Shown here: piece after piece, positions 32,568 to 42,634 of the stretch | How positions within the stretch are numbered: the first letter of the stretch is position 1 | Layout of the letters: each line of letters starts with the position of its first letter | NCBI RefSeq assembly: GCF_000612445.1 | Contig: NZ_BALC01000002.1 | Location: 310,001-374,000 of the forward strand | Length of the DNA: 64,000 nt | DNA from: Liquorilactobacillus sucicola DSM 21376 = JCM 15457 | GTDB taxonomy: Bacteria > Bacillota > Bacilli > Lactobacillales > Lactobacillaceae | Direction of reading: 5' to 3' | Notes under the pieces: model-generated | The model's input: the letters and a program-made list of their open reading frames with translations, nothing else | Told to the model about the DNA's origin: nothing | Database searches by the model: none | Made by a program: the position numbers and the translations under genes

Positions 32568-33821
32568 ATGGACTACAAAGAATTTGATCCAGAATTGTGG
32601 AAGGCTATCGAAAAAGAAGAAGAAAGACAACAGAACAACATTGAACTGATTGCTTCTGAAAACATTGTTTCCCAAGCAGTAATGGCGGCTCAGGGAAGTG
32701 TTTTAACTAACAAGTATGCTGAAGGGTATCCTGGCAAACGGTATTATGGAGGCTGTCAGTATATTGACGTGGTTGAAACTTTAGCCATTGAACGCGCCAA
32801 GAAGATTTTTGGAGCTGCATTTGCTAATGTTCAGCCTCATTCCGGTTCGCAGGCAAATGCGGCAGCATATTTATCTTTGATCAAACCTGGGGACACTGTT
32901 TTGGGGATGGATTTAGCTGCTGGCGGACATTTGACACATGGTTCACCTGTTAATTTCAGCGGTAAGACATACAATTTTGTTGGCTATGGCGTTGACCAGA
33001 AAAGTGAACGCCTTGATTACGATAGTATTTTAGAATTGGCTAAGAAGCATCAGCCTAAGTTGATTGTTGCCGGTGCCAGCGCTTATTCACGCAAAATCGA
33101 TTTTGCTAAATTCAGGGAGATTGCTGATGCGGTCGGTGCAAAACTAATGGTAGACATGGCTCATATAGCTGGTTTGGTTGCCGCAGGCTTGCATCCGAAT
33201 CCAGTTCCGTATGCTGATATTACGACTACCACAACACATAAGACGTTGCGTGGTCCTCGTGGTGGAATGATACTGACTAATGATAGTGAATTAGCTAAGA
33301 AAATCAATAGCAACATCTTCCCAGGAACGCAGGGCGGGCCGTTAGAACATGTTGTGGCGGCCAAGGCAGCTGCCTTCAAAGAAGCTCTCGACCCAAGCTT
33401 TACAGAGTATTCAAAACAAGTTATTGTTAATGCACAGGCCATGGCTAAAATATTCGAAAAAGACAATGAAGCTCGTTTAGTTTCAGGGGGAACAGATAAT
33501 CACTTGCTGTTGGTAGATGTACGCGGCTTCGGTGTCAATGGGAAGGAAGCTGAACATCTGTTAGATAGCTTAAATATTACTGTCAATAAAAATTCGGTTC
33601 CCTTTGAAACACTGAGTCCTTTCAAAACAAGCGGCATACGGCTGGGAACACCTGCTATTACAAGTCGTGGTTTTTCTGCTGCGGATGCTTCGCAAGTAGC
33701 GGTATTAATAGTGGAAGCTTTGCATGCAGCAAATGATAAGCAAAAATTACAAGATATTAAACAGCAAGTTGCACAACTGACGGCTGCACATCCGATTTAT
33801 GCATCGGGAGCTGTGCGTTAG
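32568..33821 (+). CDS. glyA: serine hydroxymethyltransferase
   Basis: PLP enzyme converting serine and THF to glycine and methylene-THF. It has 417 residues. [15 protein letters not shown] and [14 protein letters not shown] near the N-terminus and [14 protein letters not shown] (PLP lysine about K225) are characteristic. ATG at 32568 follows GGAGGTGA; longer in-frame readings reach back into the promoter hairpin and are rejected. It feeds the same one-carbon pool as fhs and pflB. Confidence 0.95.
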   Translation: MDYKEFDPELWKAIEKEEERQQNNIELIASENIVSQAVMAAQGSVLTNKYAEGYPGKRYYGGCQYIDVVETLAIERAKKIFGAAFANVQPHSGSQANAAAYLSLIKPGDTVLGMDLAAGGHLTHGSPVNFSGKTYNFVGYGVDQKSERLDYDSILELAKKHQPKLIVAGASAYSRKIDFAKFREIADAVGAKLMVDMAHIAGLVAAGLHPNPVPYADITTTTTHKTLRGPRGGMILTNDSELAKKINSNIFPGTQGGPLEHVVAAKAAAFKEALDPSFTEYSKQVIVNAQAMAKIFEKDNEARLVSGGTDNHLLLVDVRGFGVNGKEAEHLLDSLNITVNKNSVPFETLSPFKTSGIRLGTPAITSRGFSAADASQVAVLIVEALHAANDKQKLQDIKQQVAQLTAAHPIYASGAVR

Positions 33822-33966
33822 GCAGGCACTTTGTTTTTAAAGATAAACGAGGCAAGGGGCATTAGGTTTTGAGTACTAAATGTGCAAAACACAAATATGC
33901 CCAAAACTTTGTTTATGATATGAGTGATTGAAACACACCGGTGTCCATAGTCTAAGGCATAAATAA

Positions 33967-34003
33967 GGGGTAGGCCAAAAATAACTTTTGACCCACCTTT
34001 TTT
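33967..34003 (+). terminator. terminator after glyA, related to the dispersed repeat
   Basis: GGTAGGCCAAAA pairs imperfectly with TTTTGACCCACC and is followed by TTTTTT. The hairpin has the AACTTTTGACCCA core of the dispersed repeat, and 33845-33966 looks like a much-degraded repeat body. Confidence 0.65.
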
Positions 34004-34051
34004 CAATTGAATACATAGTCAGAAGGAAACAATTTATAAAAATTTATATTT

Positions 34052-34212
34052 TGCAAAACGCTTTGCTTGGTTTTTCACGTTCAATTTTAGTGTGGTAGAG
34101 CTTGGCGTAACAAATAAGAAAATGATATACCTTGAAAAGTTTTAATTAATTAGTGAAAACGCTTGCTAATGAATTACACGAGTGCTATTATCAAGGTGTA
34201 GAAAGCGCTTAT
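34052..34212 (+). promoter_or_regulatory. three cre-like sites upstream of pflB
   Basis: Three CG-centred palindromes of the catabolite-responsive type lie before pflB: TGCAAAACGCTTTG (34052-34065), TGAAAACGCTTGCT (34154-34167) and TAGAAAGCGCTTAT (34199-34212). Each departs from the CcpA consensus TGWAANCGNTNWCA in two or more positions; the last two are the closest. The third ends 20 bases before the start codon. Confidence 0.55.
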
Positions 34213-34232
34213 ATATTAACAAGGAGGCTTTT

Positions 34233-36494
34233 ATGATGAAGCAGATGGAAAGAGAAACTAGTCAGAAAGCATGGGATGATTTTAAGGGCGGACAATGGCA
34301 ATCAGAAATCGATATTCGTGATTTTATTCAGCAGAATTATCATCAATACAATGGCGATGAGTCATTTCTTGAAGGACCGACTGAAGATACGAGTATTCTT
34401 AATGACAAGTTAACTAAGATCAAACTCAAAGAACGCGCAGCTGGTGGAGTGCTTGACGCTGACACTAAGGTAGTTTCAACCATCACTTCACATGGGCCTG
34501 GATACTTAGATAAAGATCGTGAAAAGATTGTTGGTTTGCAGACAGATAAGCCAATGAAGAAATCTTTGATGCCGTTTGGTGGTATCCGTATGGCAGCCGA
34601 TGCACTCAAATCTTACGGTTTTGAGATCGATCCTGAAACGACGCATATTTTTACAGATATTACCAAGAGTCACAATCAAGGTGTATTTGATGCGTACACT
34701 CCAGAGATTCGGCGTGCACGACACTATAAGATCGTCACGGGCTTGCCAGACGCATATGGACGCGGACGTTTAGTTGGCGATTTCCCACGTGTTGCACTTT
34801 ATGGAATTGATCGGCTGGTGCAAGCTAAACTAGATGATTTAGATAACTTTGGAGACCATGAGATGACTGATGAAGTCATTCAAATGCGTGAAGAGATTTC
34901 TGGACAGATTAGGGCATTGAACCAAATGAAAGAAATGGCGGCTTCTTACGGTTTTGATATTTCGAAACCTGCTGAAAATGCTCAGGAAGCTATCCAATGG
35001 CTGTATTTTGGTTACTTGGCTGCAATCAAACAGCAAAATGGTGCTGCAATGTCGATTGGCCGTATTGATTCATTTATTGATGTTTATGTTGAGCGTGATT
35101 TGAAACGTGGCATCTTAACAGAAAAACAGGCTCAAGAGCTTATTGATCAATTTACAATGAAGTTAAGAATGGTATCCTTTATTCGGACTCCAGAATATAA
35201 TTCTCTGTTCTCAGGAAATCCAATCTGGGCAACGTTATCTTTGGCGGGAATGGGCTTGGATGGCGAACACCATGTTACCAAGACTGCTTACCGTTTCTTG
35301 AACACATTGAGTAATATGGGAGCAGCACCCGAACCAAATATAACTCTACTTTGGTCCGATAAGTTACCAGAGACTTTCAAACGTTATGCTGCAAGTGTTT
35401 CTGTTGAGAGTTCGACTATTCAATACGAAAATGATGACCTGATGTTGAAACAATGGGGCACAGATTACTATGCAATTGCTTGCTGTGTGTCTGCACAACC
35501 AGTTGCGAATGGAATTCAATATTTTGGGGCGCGTGCGAACCTTGCTAAAACTGTGCTGTATGCAATCAATGGTGGGAAGGACGAAATAGGAGAGGCTCAA
35601 GTTGGGCCTGCTTATGCTCCAATTACCAGCGAATACATTGATTATGATGAATTCATGGAGAAGTTCGATGCCATGCTTGATTGGCTGGCCGATGTTTATG
35701 TTAATGCCTTGAATACAATTCACTATATGCATGATAAATACTACTATGAAACAGCACAATTAGCTTTGAAAGATACACGGCTTGATCGAACTTTTGCAAC
35801 AGGGATTTCTGGTCTTTCAGTTGCAGCTGATTCGATTTCAGCGATTAAGTACGGTCATGTTAAAGCTATTCGTGATGAGAATGGTATTGCCGTTGATTTC
35901 AAAGCTGACAATGATTTTCCAAAATATGGTAATAATGATGAAAGAGTCGATTCAATTGCAGTGTGGTTAGTCAAATCATTGTTCACCAAAATGAATAAAC
36001 ACCACTTGTATCGCGGCTCGAAGTTGTCGACCTCCGTTTTGACAATTACATCGAACGTTGTTTATGGTAAGAATACTGGATCTACACCCGATGGGCGTAA
36101 GAAGGGTGAACCGTTCGCTCCGGGAGCTAACCCAGCATATGGGGCAGAGCAAAATGGTGCTTTAGCTTCGCTTTTGTCAGTTGCTAAGATTCCTTACAAA
36201 TATGCAACAGATGGAATTTCGAATACATTCGCAGTAACACCGACAACTTTAGGGCACGATCCTAAATTGCAAGAGGATACATTGGTTAACATGATTAGTG
36301 GTTATATGAAGAACAATGGCCATCACTTGAATATTAATGTTTTCAAACGTGATACATTGCTTGATGCACAGAAACATCCGGAAAAGTATCCAACTTTGAC
36401 AATCCGTGTTTCTGGCTACTGTGTATACTTTGCTGATTTGACTAAGGAACAACAGGACGATGTTATTTCACGGACATTCCATGAAACAATGTAA
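34233..36494 (+). CDS. pflB: formate C-acetyltransferase (pyruvate formate-lyase)
   Basis: Glycyl-radical enzyme splitting pyruvate with CoA into acetyl-CoA and formate under anaerobiosis. It has 753 residues. The catalytic cysteine pair is at about C417-C418 (IACCVSAQP), and the radical glycine at about G728 in [14 protein letters not shown] at 34233 lies six bases after AAGGAGG; an ATG one codon on is also possible. pflA follows. Three cre-like palindromes upstream suggest carbon-catabolite control. Confidence 0.95.
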   Translation: MMKQMERETSQKAWDDFKGGQWQSEIDIRDFIQQNYHQYNGDESFLEGPTEDTSILNDKLTKIKLKERAAGGVLDADTKVVSTITSHGPGYLDKDREKIVGLQTDKPMKKSLMPFGGIRMAADALKSYGFEIDPETTHIFTDITKSHNQGVFDAYTPEIRRARHYKIVTGLPDAYGRGRLVGDFPRVALYGIDRLVQAKLDDLDNFGDHEMTDEVIQMREEISGQIRALNQMKEMAASYGFDISKPAENAQEAIQWLYFGYLAAIKQQNGAAMSIGRIDSFIDVYVERDLKRGILTEKQAQELIDQFTMKLRMVSFIRTPEYNSLFSGNPIWATLSLAGMGLDGEHHVTKTAYRFLNTLSNMGAAPEPNITLLWSDKLPETFKRYAASVSVESSTIQYENDDLMLKQWGTDYYAIACCVSAQPVANGIQYFGARANLAKTVLYAINGGKDEIGEAQVGPAYAPITSEYIDYDEFMEKFDAMLDWLADVYVNALNTIHYMHDKYYYETAQLALKDTRLDRTFATGISGLSVAADSISAIKYGHVKAIRDENGIAVDFKADNDFPKYGNNDERVDSIAVWLVKSLFTKMNKHHLYRGSKLSTSVLTITSNVVYGKNTGSTPDGRKKGEPFAPGANPAYGAEQNGALASLLSVAKIPYKYATDGISNTFAVTPTTLGHDPKLQEDTLVNMISGYMKNNGHHLNINVFKRDTLLDAQKHPEKYPTLTIRVSGYCVYFADLTKEQQDDVISRTFHETM

Positions 36495-36538
36495 CTGCTA
36501 AGGTTCTTAGTTACGCTGGTTAATTGATTTTAATAATA

Positions 36539-36582
36539 GGGAGGGGCTAAGGCAAAAGATATTTTGTCCCAGTCTCTCCTTA
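36539..36582 (+). terminator. hairpin after pflB
   Basis: GGGAGGGGCT...CAAAA pairs imperfectly with TTTTGTCCCAGTCTCTCC. It lies in the 127-base gap before pflA and may reduce read-through. It resembles the terminal hairpin of the dispersed repeat. Confidence 0.5.
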
Positions 36583-36621
36583 TGTATTTATTGATTAAGT
36601 TTAAAGAGAGGATGAGGAACA

Positions 36622-37419
36622 ATGGCTAAATCACCTTTACGTGAAAGAAAAGTTCCTAAGCGAGATGGTGAGGTTTTAGGTTTCGTGCATTCAACCGAAA
36701 GTTTTGGTGCAGTTGATGGTCCTGGCATCAGATTCGTGGCCTTTATGCAAGGCTGCAATATGCGCTGCCAATTTTGTCATAATCCCGATACATGGAAAAA
36801 AAATGTTGGAACTGAAATGACATCTTCTGAGTTACTGGAAAAGGCACTGCCGTTTCGTCAATTTTGGGGAGAAAAGGGTGGAGTTACTTTAAGTGGAGGA
36901 GAGATTCTTTTGCAAATCGAATTTGCAATTGAGTTTTTTACCAAGTGCAAAAAATTAGGTATTAATACTTGTTTGGACACTTGTGGTCAACCGTTCACTC
37001 GCAGACAGCCGTGGTTCGACAAGTTTCAACGTTTGATGGACGTAACCGATATTTTGTTAGTCGATATAAAGCATATTAATTCGGATGAACATCGTAAGTT
37101 AACAGGATACCGCAATGAGAACATCTTGGATTTGTGCCAGTATTTATCAGATATTGACAAACCTGTCTGGATCAGACATGTTTTAATTCCTGAAAGGACG
37201 GATTTTGATAATTATCTTACTGAACTTGGCGCTTATATCAAGACGTTGAAGAATGTTAAGAAGGTTGAGGTTCTTCCGTATCATACAATGGGGGTTCATA
37301 AGTACCACGAAATGGGAATAAAGTATAAATTGGAAGGCATTGAACCTCCAACTAGTGAGCGAGTTGCAAACGCAGAAAAATTATTACATGTAGAAGATTA
37401 TAAAGGCTATCTTGCTTAA
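36622..37419 (+). CDS. pflA: pyruvate formate-lyase activating enzyme
   Basis: Radical SAM enzyme that puts the glycyl radical on PflB. The 265-residue protein has the CX3CX2C cluster motif (about C45, C49, C52 in GCNMRCQFCHNPDTW), then GGVTLSGGEILLQ (SAM-binding GGE-type motif; the usual second P of GGEP is I here) and DTCGQP. It begins with a short basic extension. Adjacent to its substrate gene pflB. Confidence 0.94.
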   Translation: MAKSPLRERKVPKRDGEVLGFVHSTESFGAVDGPGIRFVAFMQGCNMRCQFCHNPDTWKKNVGTEMTSSELLEKALPFRQFWGEKGGVTLSGGEILLQIEFAIEFFTKCKKLGINTCLDTCGQPFTRRQPWFDKFQRLMDVTDILLVDIKHINSDEHRKLTGYRNENILDLCQYLSDIDKPVWIRHVLIPERTDFDNYLTELGAYIKTLKNVKKVEVLPYHTMGVHKYHEMGIKYKLEGIEPPTSERVANAEKLLHVEDYKGYLA

Positions 37420-37470
37420 GGCTGAAGATTAATAAAACACATTAGTACGATACAAGATTCAAAGTAAGAG

Positions 37471-37633
37471 GTGGGACGTAAGTCGATAAGATTTTAGTAT
37501 TAACACGAAATTATGGATGCAGCTAGTGCTTTGTTAATGAGTGATTCGAGTTATGCGGCGAATTTTGGCTTATGGAACACGTGCATATGAAGTAAATAGA
37601 GGAGCTAGGTTAATTTAACTTTTGACCCAGCTC
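37471..37633 (+). repeat. dispersed intergenic repeat, copy C
   Basis: Begins GTGGGACGTAAGTC, has a palindromic middle (ACACGAAATTAT ... GAGTGATTCGAGTTAT), then GGCTTATGGAACACGTGCATATG and a terminal hairpin (GAGCTAGGTTAA / TTGACCCAGCTC) followed by TTGTTTTTT. It lies in the 376-base gap between pflA and the LysR gene, which otherwise shows no gene. The terminal hairpin with its T-run is a good terminator for pflA. Confidence 0.75.
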
Positions 37634-37795
37634 TTGTTTTTTATGAGAAAGCAAGTGATTGCTATCAATATTTAAATGTTAAAAGTTTATTTTTTTGTTG
37701 TCAAAATGGACTGATTTGTTTTATTATAAAGGTGTTCAATAAGTTCGATGTAGCACTTACCATTAATAAAAATTAATAGAAGTGGGAAGGATATT

Positions 37796-38761
37796 ATGAA
37801 AACGAAACAGGAAAATATTTTTTCTTCAAAAACATTAAGCTATTTTCTCCAACTTGCGGACACGATGAGCTATACGCAAGCAGCTCAGATACTGGGGATT
37901 ACTCAGCCTGCCTTGACTCAGCAAATCAAGAAATTAGAGCGTAATGTGGGGGCACCTTTGTTTTATTCAGTAGGCAAAAAGTTGCATTTGTCAGATGCAG
38001 GCTATACAATGCTTGATGCTACTCATCAGATTTATGAAGCTCTTAATCGGGCAACTGACGAGATTCAGCAATCTACTAGTGCAACACAGGGGGAGATAAG
38101 CATTGGTATCTTGGCATCGATCGAAGATCGAGTTTTCAGTAATTTTGCCATCCAATACTATTTGGAAAATCACGATGTTAAAATTATTTTTCATATGCTG
38201 ACTCGGAAAGAAATCTGGGAAAGGCTTGAAAAAAACACGATCGACCTTGCCGTGATGTACCTTCCTGATGATAATATCAAGAACTGGAAACCGTATGCGG
38301 CTAAAAAAATTATCAAAGAAGATTTGCTCTTTTTGCATCACGATGAGCGCTTAGCTAAAAAAAGGCGGATCAAGCTTAAGGACACGTTGGATAATGCTTG
38401 GGTCACTTACCCACCGCAATATTATTTGAACAGCATTATTCGGGAGTCCTACAAAAATGAGCTGGTTGATAAACCTTACAGTGCTGCTCATTTCGCTACG
38501 CCAGCACAGATTTACCGCTTTGCACTCGCAACAGGAGTTTATACAACTTTGCCGCAGTCCTTTGTTTTAGCACACAATAATAAGCAGGATAAATTGTGGA
38601 CAGCTTTGTTTGAGCCCGAGATTTCCTTTGATCTATCCTTTGTGTTTAGAAAGGATAAGGATCAGATTCCTCGTATTGAACATTTTTTGCGTGCTTTTGA
38701 AGACTACTTGACAGAAAAAGATTATATTTCACGCTTGACAGAAATGAGCAATGAAGGTTAA
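37796..38761 (+). CDS. LysR-family transcriptional regulator
   Basis: A 321-residue LysR-type regulator. The N-terminal helix-turn-helix is in FLQLADTMSYTQAAQILGITQPALTQQIKKLE (about residues 17-48), followed by the effector-binding domain (GEISIGILAS onward). LysR regulators often act on neighbouring or divergent genes; here neighbours are pflA and ppaC, both on the same strand, so the target is not apparent. ATG follows GGGAAGG. Confidence 0.88.
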   Translation: MKTKQENIFSSKTLSYFLQLADTMSYTQAAQILGITQPALTQQIKKLERNVGAPLFYSVGKKLHLSDAGYTMLDATHQIYEALNRATDEIQQSTSATQGEISIGILASIEDRVFSNFAIQYYLENHDVKIIFHMLTRKEIWERLEKNTIDLAVMYLPDDNIKNWKPYAAKKIIKEDLLFLHHDERLAKKRRIKLKDTLDNAWVTYPPQYYLNSIIRESYKNELVDKPYSAAHFATPAQIYRFALATGVYTTLPQSFVLAHNNKQDKLWTALFEPEISFDLSFVFRKDKDQIPRIEHFLRAFEDYLTEKDYISRLTEMSNEG

Positions 38762-38797
38762 ATCAAGATAGTAATAAATAGAATGGAGATTAGTTTG

Positions 38798-39718
38798 ATG
38801 AAAGAATTAGTTTTTGGACATAAAAACCCAGATACAGATGCGATTGTTGCTGCTAAGGCATTTTCGTATTTAGAAAATAAATTAGGCGCTGATACCGAAG
38901 CCGTTGCTTTAGGAACTCCTAATGAGGAAACAAAATTTGTTTTAGATCACTTTGATGAACCGACACCGCGGGTGATTACCACGGCCGGAGATGAAGTTGA
39001 AGCAGTAATGCTGGTGGATCATAATGAAGCACAACAGAGTGTAGATGATATTGATAAGGTTCAAGTAACGCATGTTGTTGATCATCACCGAATTGCCAAT
39101 TTTGAAACTGCAGCCCCGTTGTTCTACCATGCTGAACCGCTTGGCTGCTGCAGTACTGTAATTTATAAGCTATTTAAACAGAATAAGGTTGAAGTACCTG
39201 CAAAATTGGCGGGTTTGATGTTATCGGCTATCATCTCAGATACTTTGCTTTTCAAGTCACCTACAACAACTCAACAGGATAAAGAGATAGTTAAGGAGTT
39301 AGCTGAAATTGCCGGAGTTGACTATGAGACATATGGGTTAGATATGCTTAAAGCTGGGACGAATTTAGGCAGCAAGACAGAGGAAGAACTGATTACGTCA
39401 GATGCCAAATCATTTGAGTTAGGCGGCAAAACAGTGCGCATAGATCAAGTTAACACTGTTGATTTGGATGAAGTTTTTGCACGCGAGGATGCGTTACGCG
39501 CTGCAATTGAGAAACAAAATAAAGAAAATGGCTATGACCTGTTCTTACTGATGGTAACTAATATCTTGAATAGCGATACCCGCTTACTGGTTGTAGGCGA
39601 ACCACAAGAAGTAGTTGCTAAGGCATTCAATGTTAAGATCGTTGATAACAAAGTTGATTTGCCAGGTGTTGTTTCACGTAAAAAACAAGTTGTTCCTCCA
39701 TTAGAAAAAGCTTTCTAG
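38798..39718 (+). CDS. ppaC: manganese-dependent inorganic pyrophosphatase
   Basis: Family II pyrophosphatase of the DHH superfamily, hydrolysing pyrophosphate to drive biosynthesis. It has 306 residues. [12 protein letters not shown] (metal-binding H and D), [17 protein letters not shown] (DHH motif) and the C-terminal [11 protein letters not shown] (substrate-binding SRKKQ) are diagnostic. ATG at 38798 follows ATGGAGAT. Confidence 0.95.
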   Translation: MKELVFGHKNPDTDAIVAAKAFSYLENKLGADTEAVALGTPNEETKFVLDHFDEPTPRVITTAGDEVEAVMLVDHNEAQQSVDDIDKVQVTHVVDHHRIANFETAAPLFYHAEPLGCCSTVIYKLFKQNKVEVPAKLAGLMLSAIISDTLLFKSPTTTQQDKEIVKELAEIAGVDYETYGLDMLKAGTNLGSKTEEELITSDAKSFELGGKTVRIDQVNTVDLDEVFAREDALRAAIEKQNKENGYDLFLLMVTNILNSDTRLLVVGEPQEVVAKAFNVKIVDNKVDLPGVVSRKKQVVPPLEKAF

Positions 39719-39760
39719 AGCTTTAACTGCGACTGCATGCTAGAGTGTCATTGGATAAAG

Positions 39761-39800
39761 GAGAACTGGAATTATTAGTTTGTTTCCAGTTCTCTTTTGT
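39761..39800 (+). terminator. intrinsic terminator after ppaC
   Basis: GAGAACTGGAA (39761-39771) and TTCCAGTTCTC (39784-39794) form a perfect 11-bp stem followed by TTTTG. Confidence 0.85.
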
Positions 39801-39915
39801 TATTAACTTTTGCGTAAAAATAAGCAAATCATTATATTTGCTTTGAGTTATCTAAGAAAATGGGTATAATGAACAAGGAATACTTTGAAATACATATGGG
39901 ATTTGAGGTTGATGT

Positions 39916-40683
39916 ATGAGCCAAGAAAAAAGAGTTGAGTTGATTAAACAATTACTAGAAGAACGTCAGGAATTAACGACTAAGGATATCATGTCTGAGT
40001 TTGGGGTTTCACAGGATACAGCTAGAAGGGATATCGTTCTTCTTGATAAGCGCGGCGAGGTCAAGCGGACACATGGAGGTATTTTACCACTTGATTTTGG
40101 TAATAAGGTTCCGAACTTTCAGAGTCGGTTAGCGCATTTTACAAGACAGAAGACACAGATCGCGCTGGCAGCTGTTAATTATTTTCAAGCCCACCATGTC
40201 TACTTTGTTGACGCTTCAACAATCTTGTTAAAAACGTGTCAGAACTTGAACTTGCCAATGACGGTCTTTACCCACTCGCTGGACAATTGCATGGCGCTGG
40301 CGGAAAAAAGCAAAATTACCGTTAAAACTTTAAGCGGAACGCTTGATCACCAAAATCGTTTCTTTTATTCAAGTTCAGCGATCGAAGAACTCAATAAGGT
40401 CGCTTTTGATACAGCTTTTATTGCGGCATCGGGGATCGATGAAAACGGAATATACCTGCTGAACCAAGGAGATGCTGAAGTAGTTGGAACAGCTGTAAAA
40501 CGTGCACGCAAGGTTATCCTAGTAGCTGAACACAAGAAATTCGTTAACACCTCTTATTACAGCATCTGTTCACCAAGTAAAATTTCAATGTTTATTACCG
40601 ATAAGGTCTTAAGTGCAAAAGAACGTAGTATTTTTCCAGAAGACACAGAGATTAAGATTGCCAATTCAGATACATTAAGCTAA
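39916..40683 (+). CDS. DeoR/GlpR-family transcriptional regulator
   Basis: A 255-residue repressor with an N-terminal DeoR helix-turn-helix (LTTKDIMSEFGVSQDTARRDIVLLDKRG, about residues 19-46) and a sugar-phosphate sensor domain (VDASTILLKTCQNL, FIAASGIDENGIYL, KVILVAEHKKF). Such proteins usually control sugar or nucleoside catabolism, but no such operon is adjacent. Monocistronic, with its own terminator. Confidence 0.87.
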   Translation: MSQEKRVELIKQLLEERQELTTKDIMSEFGVSQDTARRDIVLLDKRGEVKRTHGGILPLDFGNKVPNFQSRLAHFTRQKTQIALAAVNYFQAHHVYFVDASTILLKTCQNLNLPMTVFTHSLDNCMALAEKSKITVKTLSGTLDHQNRFFYSSSAIEELNKVAFDTAFIAASGIDENGIYLLNQGDAEVVGTAVKRARKVILVAEHKKFVNTSYYSICSPSKISMFITDKVLSAKERSIFPEDTEIKIANSDTLS

Positions 40684-40782
40684 AATAATTATTTTGCTTT
40701 AGTAGTGAAGCTAATTTATCTTGCAGTGCAACTCCAAGTGTTTGAGCTATTGGTAATGCAGTATCCAAATAAAAAATTTTTA

Positions 40783-40823
40783 AACAGTAAAAGTCTAGTT
40801 AGTTGACTTTTACTGTTTTTTTA
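40783..40823 (+). terminator. intrinsic terminator after the DeoR gene
   Basis: AACAGTAAAAGTC pairs with GACTTTTACTGTT around a ten-base loop, followed by a T-run. Confidence 0.8.
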
Positions 40824-41157
40824 GTTAAAGAATTTGATTTCAAAAGGCCGTTTTACTTGCTAAATTTTAGCAAAAAGCATAATATCTTACTTATATGATT
40901 TGGATGATATTGGAATAGGGCTGGCTTTAAGCTTTGTCAGAGGTGGGTAATTACTTTAGATACTACTCGTTTTTTGAAAGGGTGCGCCATGTATTCAAAT
41001 TGTAACCTTGCATTGTTTTTATTGCTTGCTCAATAATTACTTTGAGTGAGATTTATTTCTGAATATTCCTTATTGCATTTTTATTCCGGATAGGTACCTT
41101 ATGTCAAGTAGTTTCTAAGCAACTAGTTAACTAACGTTTTGCAGGAGGTCGATTATT
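40824..41157. other. non-coding gap without a recognised element
   Basis: About 330 AT-rich bases between the DeoR terminator and the ASCH-like gene. I see no gene, repeat copy or clear regulatory motif except the AGGAGG site at its end. Confidence 0.5.
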
Positions 41158-41487
41158 GTGGATATACTATTGGATGATGTGTTGTTTGAGAAAATTTCAA
41201 GTGGGACAAAAACGGTTGAAATTTTTTTGAATGAAGAAGAAATGAAGCACTTCAGTGTGGGAGACACTCTTGCTATTCACCGCAAGAGTAACGAAGAAGA
41301 TATGATTTTGGCGAGTGCTTGGAGCATAAAAAAATTCAAGAAACTTGCAGATGTCTACAAGGTTTACTCGGAAACAGCTATCGGGCTCAGTCTAGAGAGT
41401 CTGGACAAAATTTATCCGCAAAATGATGTCAAGAAACATGGGGTACTTGCGGTAAAAATGCGGGTTTTAAAGCCCAATTATGATTAA
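41158..41487 (+). CDS. small ASCH-like domain protein
   Basis: A 109-residue soluble protein. DDVLFEKISSGTKTVEIFLNEEEMKHFSVGDTLAIH resembles the start of ASCH domains (binding loop with SGTKTVE, then the GD turn), which are PUA-like RNA-binding folds or nucleoside-modifying enzymes. The C-terminal part (YPQNDVKKHGVLAVKMRVL) also fits. GTG start with AGGAGG upstream at normal spacing. Stands alone between DeoR and bioY. The family call is moderate and no function is proposed. Confidence 0.55.
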   Translation: MDILLDDVLFEKISSGTKTVEIFLNEEEMKHFSVGDTLAIHRKSNEEDMILASAWSIKKFKKLADVYKVYSETAIGLSLESLDKIYPQNDVKKHGVLAVKMRVLKPNYD

Positions 41488-41643
41488 AAAATAAAGAATA
41501 TTTAGAAGTCAAGAAGCCATACTGGCAGTGAGTGTAGTTGAAATGAAATAGGATCCGATCTAGGTGGTCTTACCTTAAGAGAATGAGTCTGAATATAATG
41601 GTTCTGGAAACGTGAATAGAGTTTCTGGAATTTTTTTCGCTCT

Positions 41644-41676
41644 TTAGTTAACTATAATGCACATTTAAGTTGACGG
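41644..41676 (+). promoter_or_regulatory. possible BirA-type operator/promoter of bioY
   Basis: TTAGTTAAC (41644-41652), 15 bases, then AGTTGACGG (41668-41676) resemble the two half-sites of the Firmicutes biotin operator (TTGTTAACC and its complement), with TATAAT (41653-41658) between them as expected for promoter occlusion. The right half-site is weak. Confidence 0.4.
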
Positions 41677-41734
41677 TTTTAGACGGATAGTATATGCTTA
41701 TTCTATTAAAAATAAACAAAGGAGTTTTTTTGAA

Positions 41735-42277
41735 ATGTTGACAAAAGAAAAATTACATAAATTGACGCTAGCGGGGCTGTTGTTGGCAGCATTGATTGTC
41801 TGTTCGCAGATCACGATCCCACTACCTATTGTTCCACTCACCTTGCAAACTTTTGCGGTTGGGTTGATCGCATCTCTACTTCCGACGCTTTATGCGTTTG
41901 AAGTAGTAGTTGCATATCTTCTGTTGGGTGCTGTAGGCTTACCTGTATTTGCTGGTTTTTCAGGTGGCGCAGCAGTTTTAATCAGTCCAACAGCGGGCTA
42001 CTTGTATTCGTTTGTAATCTATGCGATTGTAACATCACTCTATTTGAAGTTTCGCGGACGCAAGACGGTAGATTTGTTTGTGGCTAATGTGTTGGGCGCT
42101 GCATTGAATCTTATTATTGGTTCGTTGTGGATGGTTCCGGTATTAGGAATGTCCGTTAAAACAGCATTTATGACTGGATTGGTACCATTTGTTATTCCAG
42201 CGCTAGTCAAAATTATCCTTGTTGTTTTGATTGCGGGACGTTTACAGAAGATCAAGCGGTTCGACATCGCTGCTTAA
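41735..42277 (+). CDS. bioY: biotin ECF transporter S component
   Basis: BioY binds biotin and works with the ECF energising module. The 180-residue membrane protein has six predicted helices and the family motifs ITIPLPIVPLTLQTFAVG near residues 29-46, YLLLGAVGLPVFAGFSGG near 68-85 and SPTAGYLYSF. No energising genes adjoin it, so it probably uses a shared EcfAA'T; the module at 51.8-54.3 kb belongs to another S component. ATG follows AAAGGAG. Confidence 0.93.
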   Translation: MLTKEKLHKLTLAGLLLAALIVCSQITIPLPIVPLTLQTFAVGLIASLLPTLYAFEVVVAYLLLGAVGLPVFAGFSGGAAVLISPTAGYLYSFVIYAIVTSLYLKFRGRKTVDLFVANVLGAALNLIIGSLWMVPVLGMSVKTAFMTGLVPFVIPALVKIILVVLIAGRLQKIKRFDIAA

Positions 42278-42388
42278 TAATATTAGTTTGCTGTAAGCAA
42301 CTGTTGATTTTGCAAAATAATAAGGATTTACTTGTTTAAAATACGTATGGACGTTTTTTTACAGGCAGACAACTGTACAAAGATCCAA

Positions 42389-42428
42389 AAACCCCAGGTT
42401 GATTTTACAATTAACCTGGGGTTTTTTT
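42389..42428 (+). terminator. intrinsic terminator after bioY
   Basis: AAACCCCAGGTT (42389-42400) and AACCTGGGGTTT (42413-42424) form a perfect 12-bp stem followed by eight T. Confidence 0.92.
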
Positions 42429-42634
42429 TACTGTTCGCGCTTGCTCGTCTTCTGGCACACGTTCAATTTGTGTTCTGAAATGTGATTACTGGGTATAGAG
42501 CACAACATCTCATTGCAGCACAGGTGCTTAGATTGAAAACAAGTTCCGGTTTATTCTTTTCTCTCAATATCGTGATATAATTAGAAGAAATGGTTTTCTC
42601 AGATTCTTATCTTGTTTTTATGGGGAGATATAAA

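Noticed and set aside
41580-41640. Terminator-like TTCTGGAA repeats before bioY
   Set aside because: They are direct, not inverted, repeats and do not form a stem.
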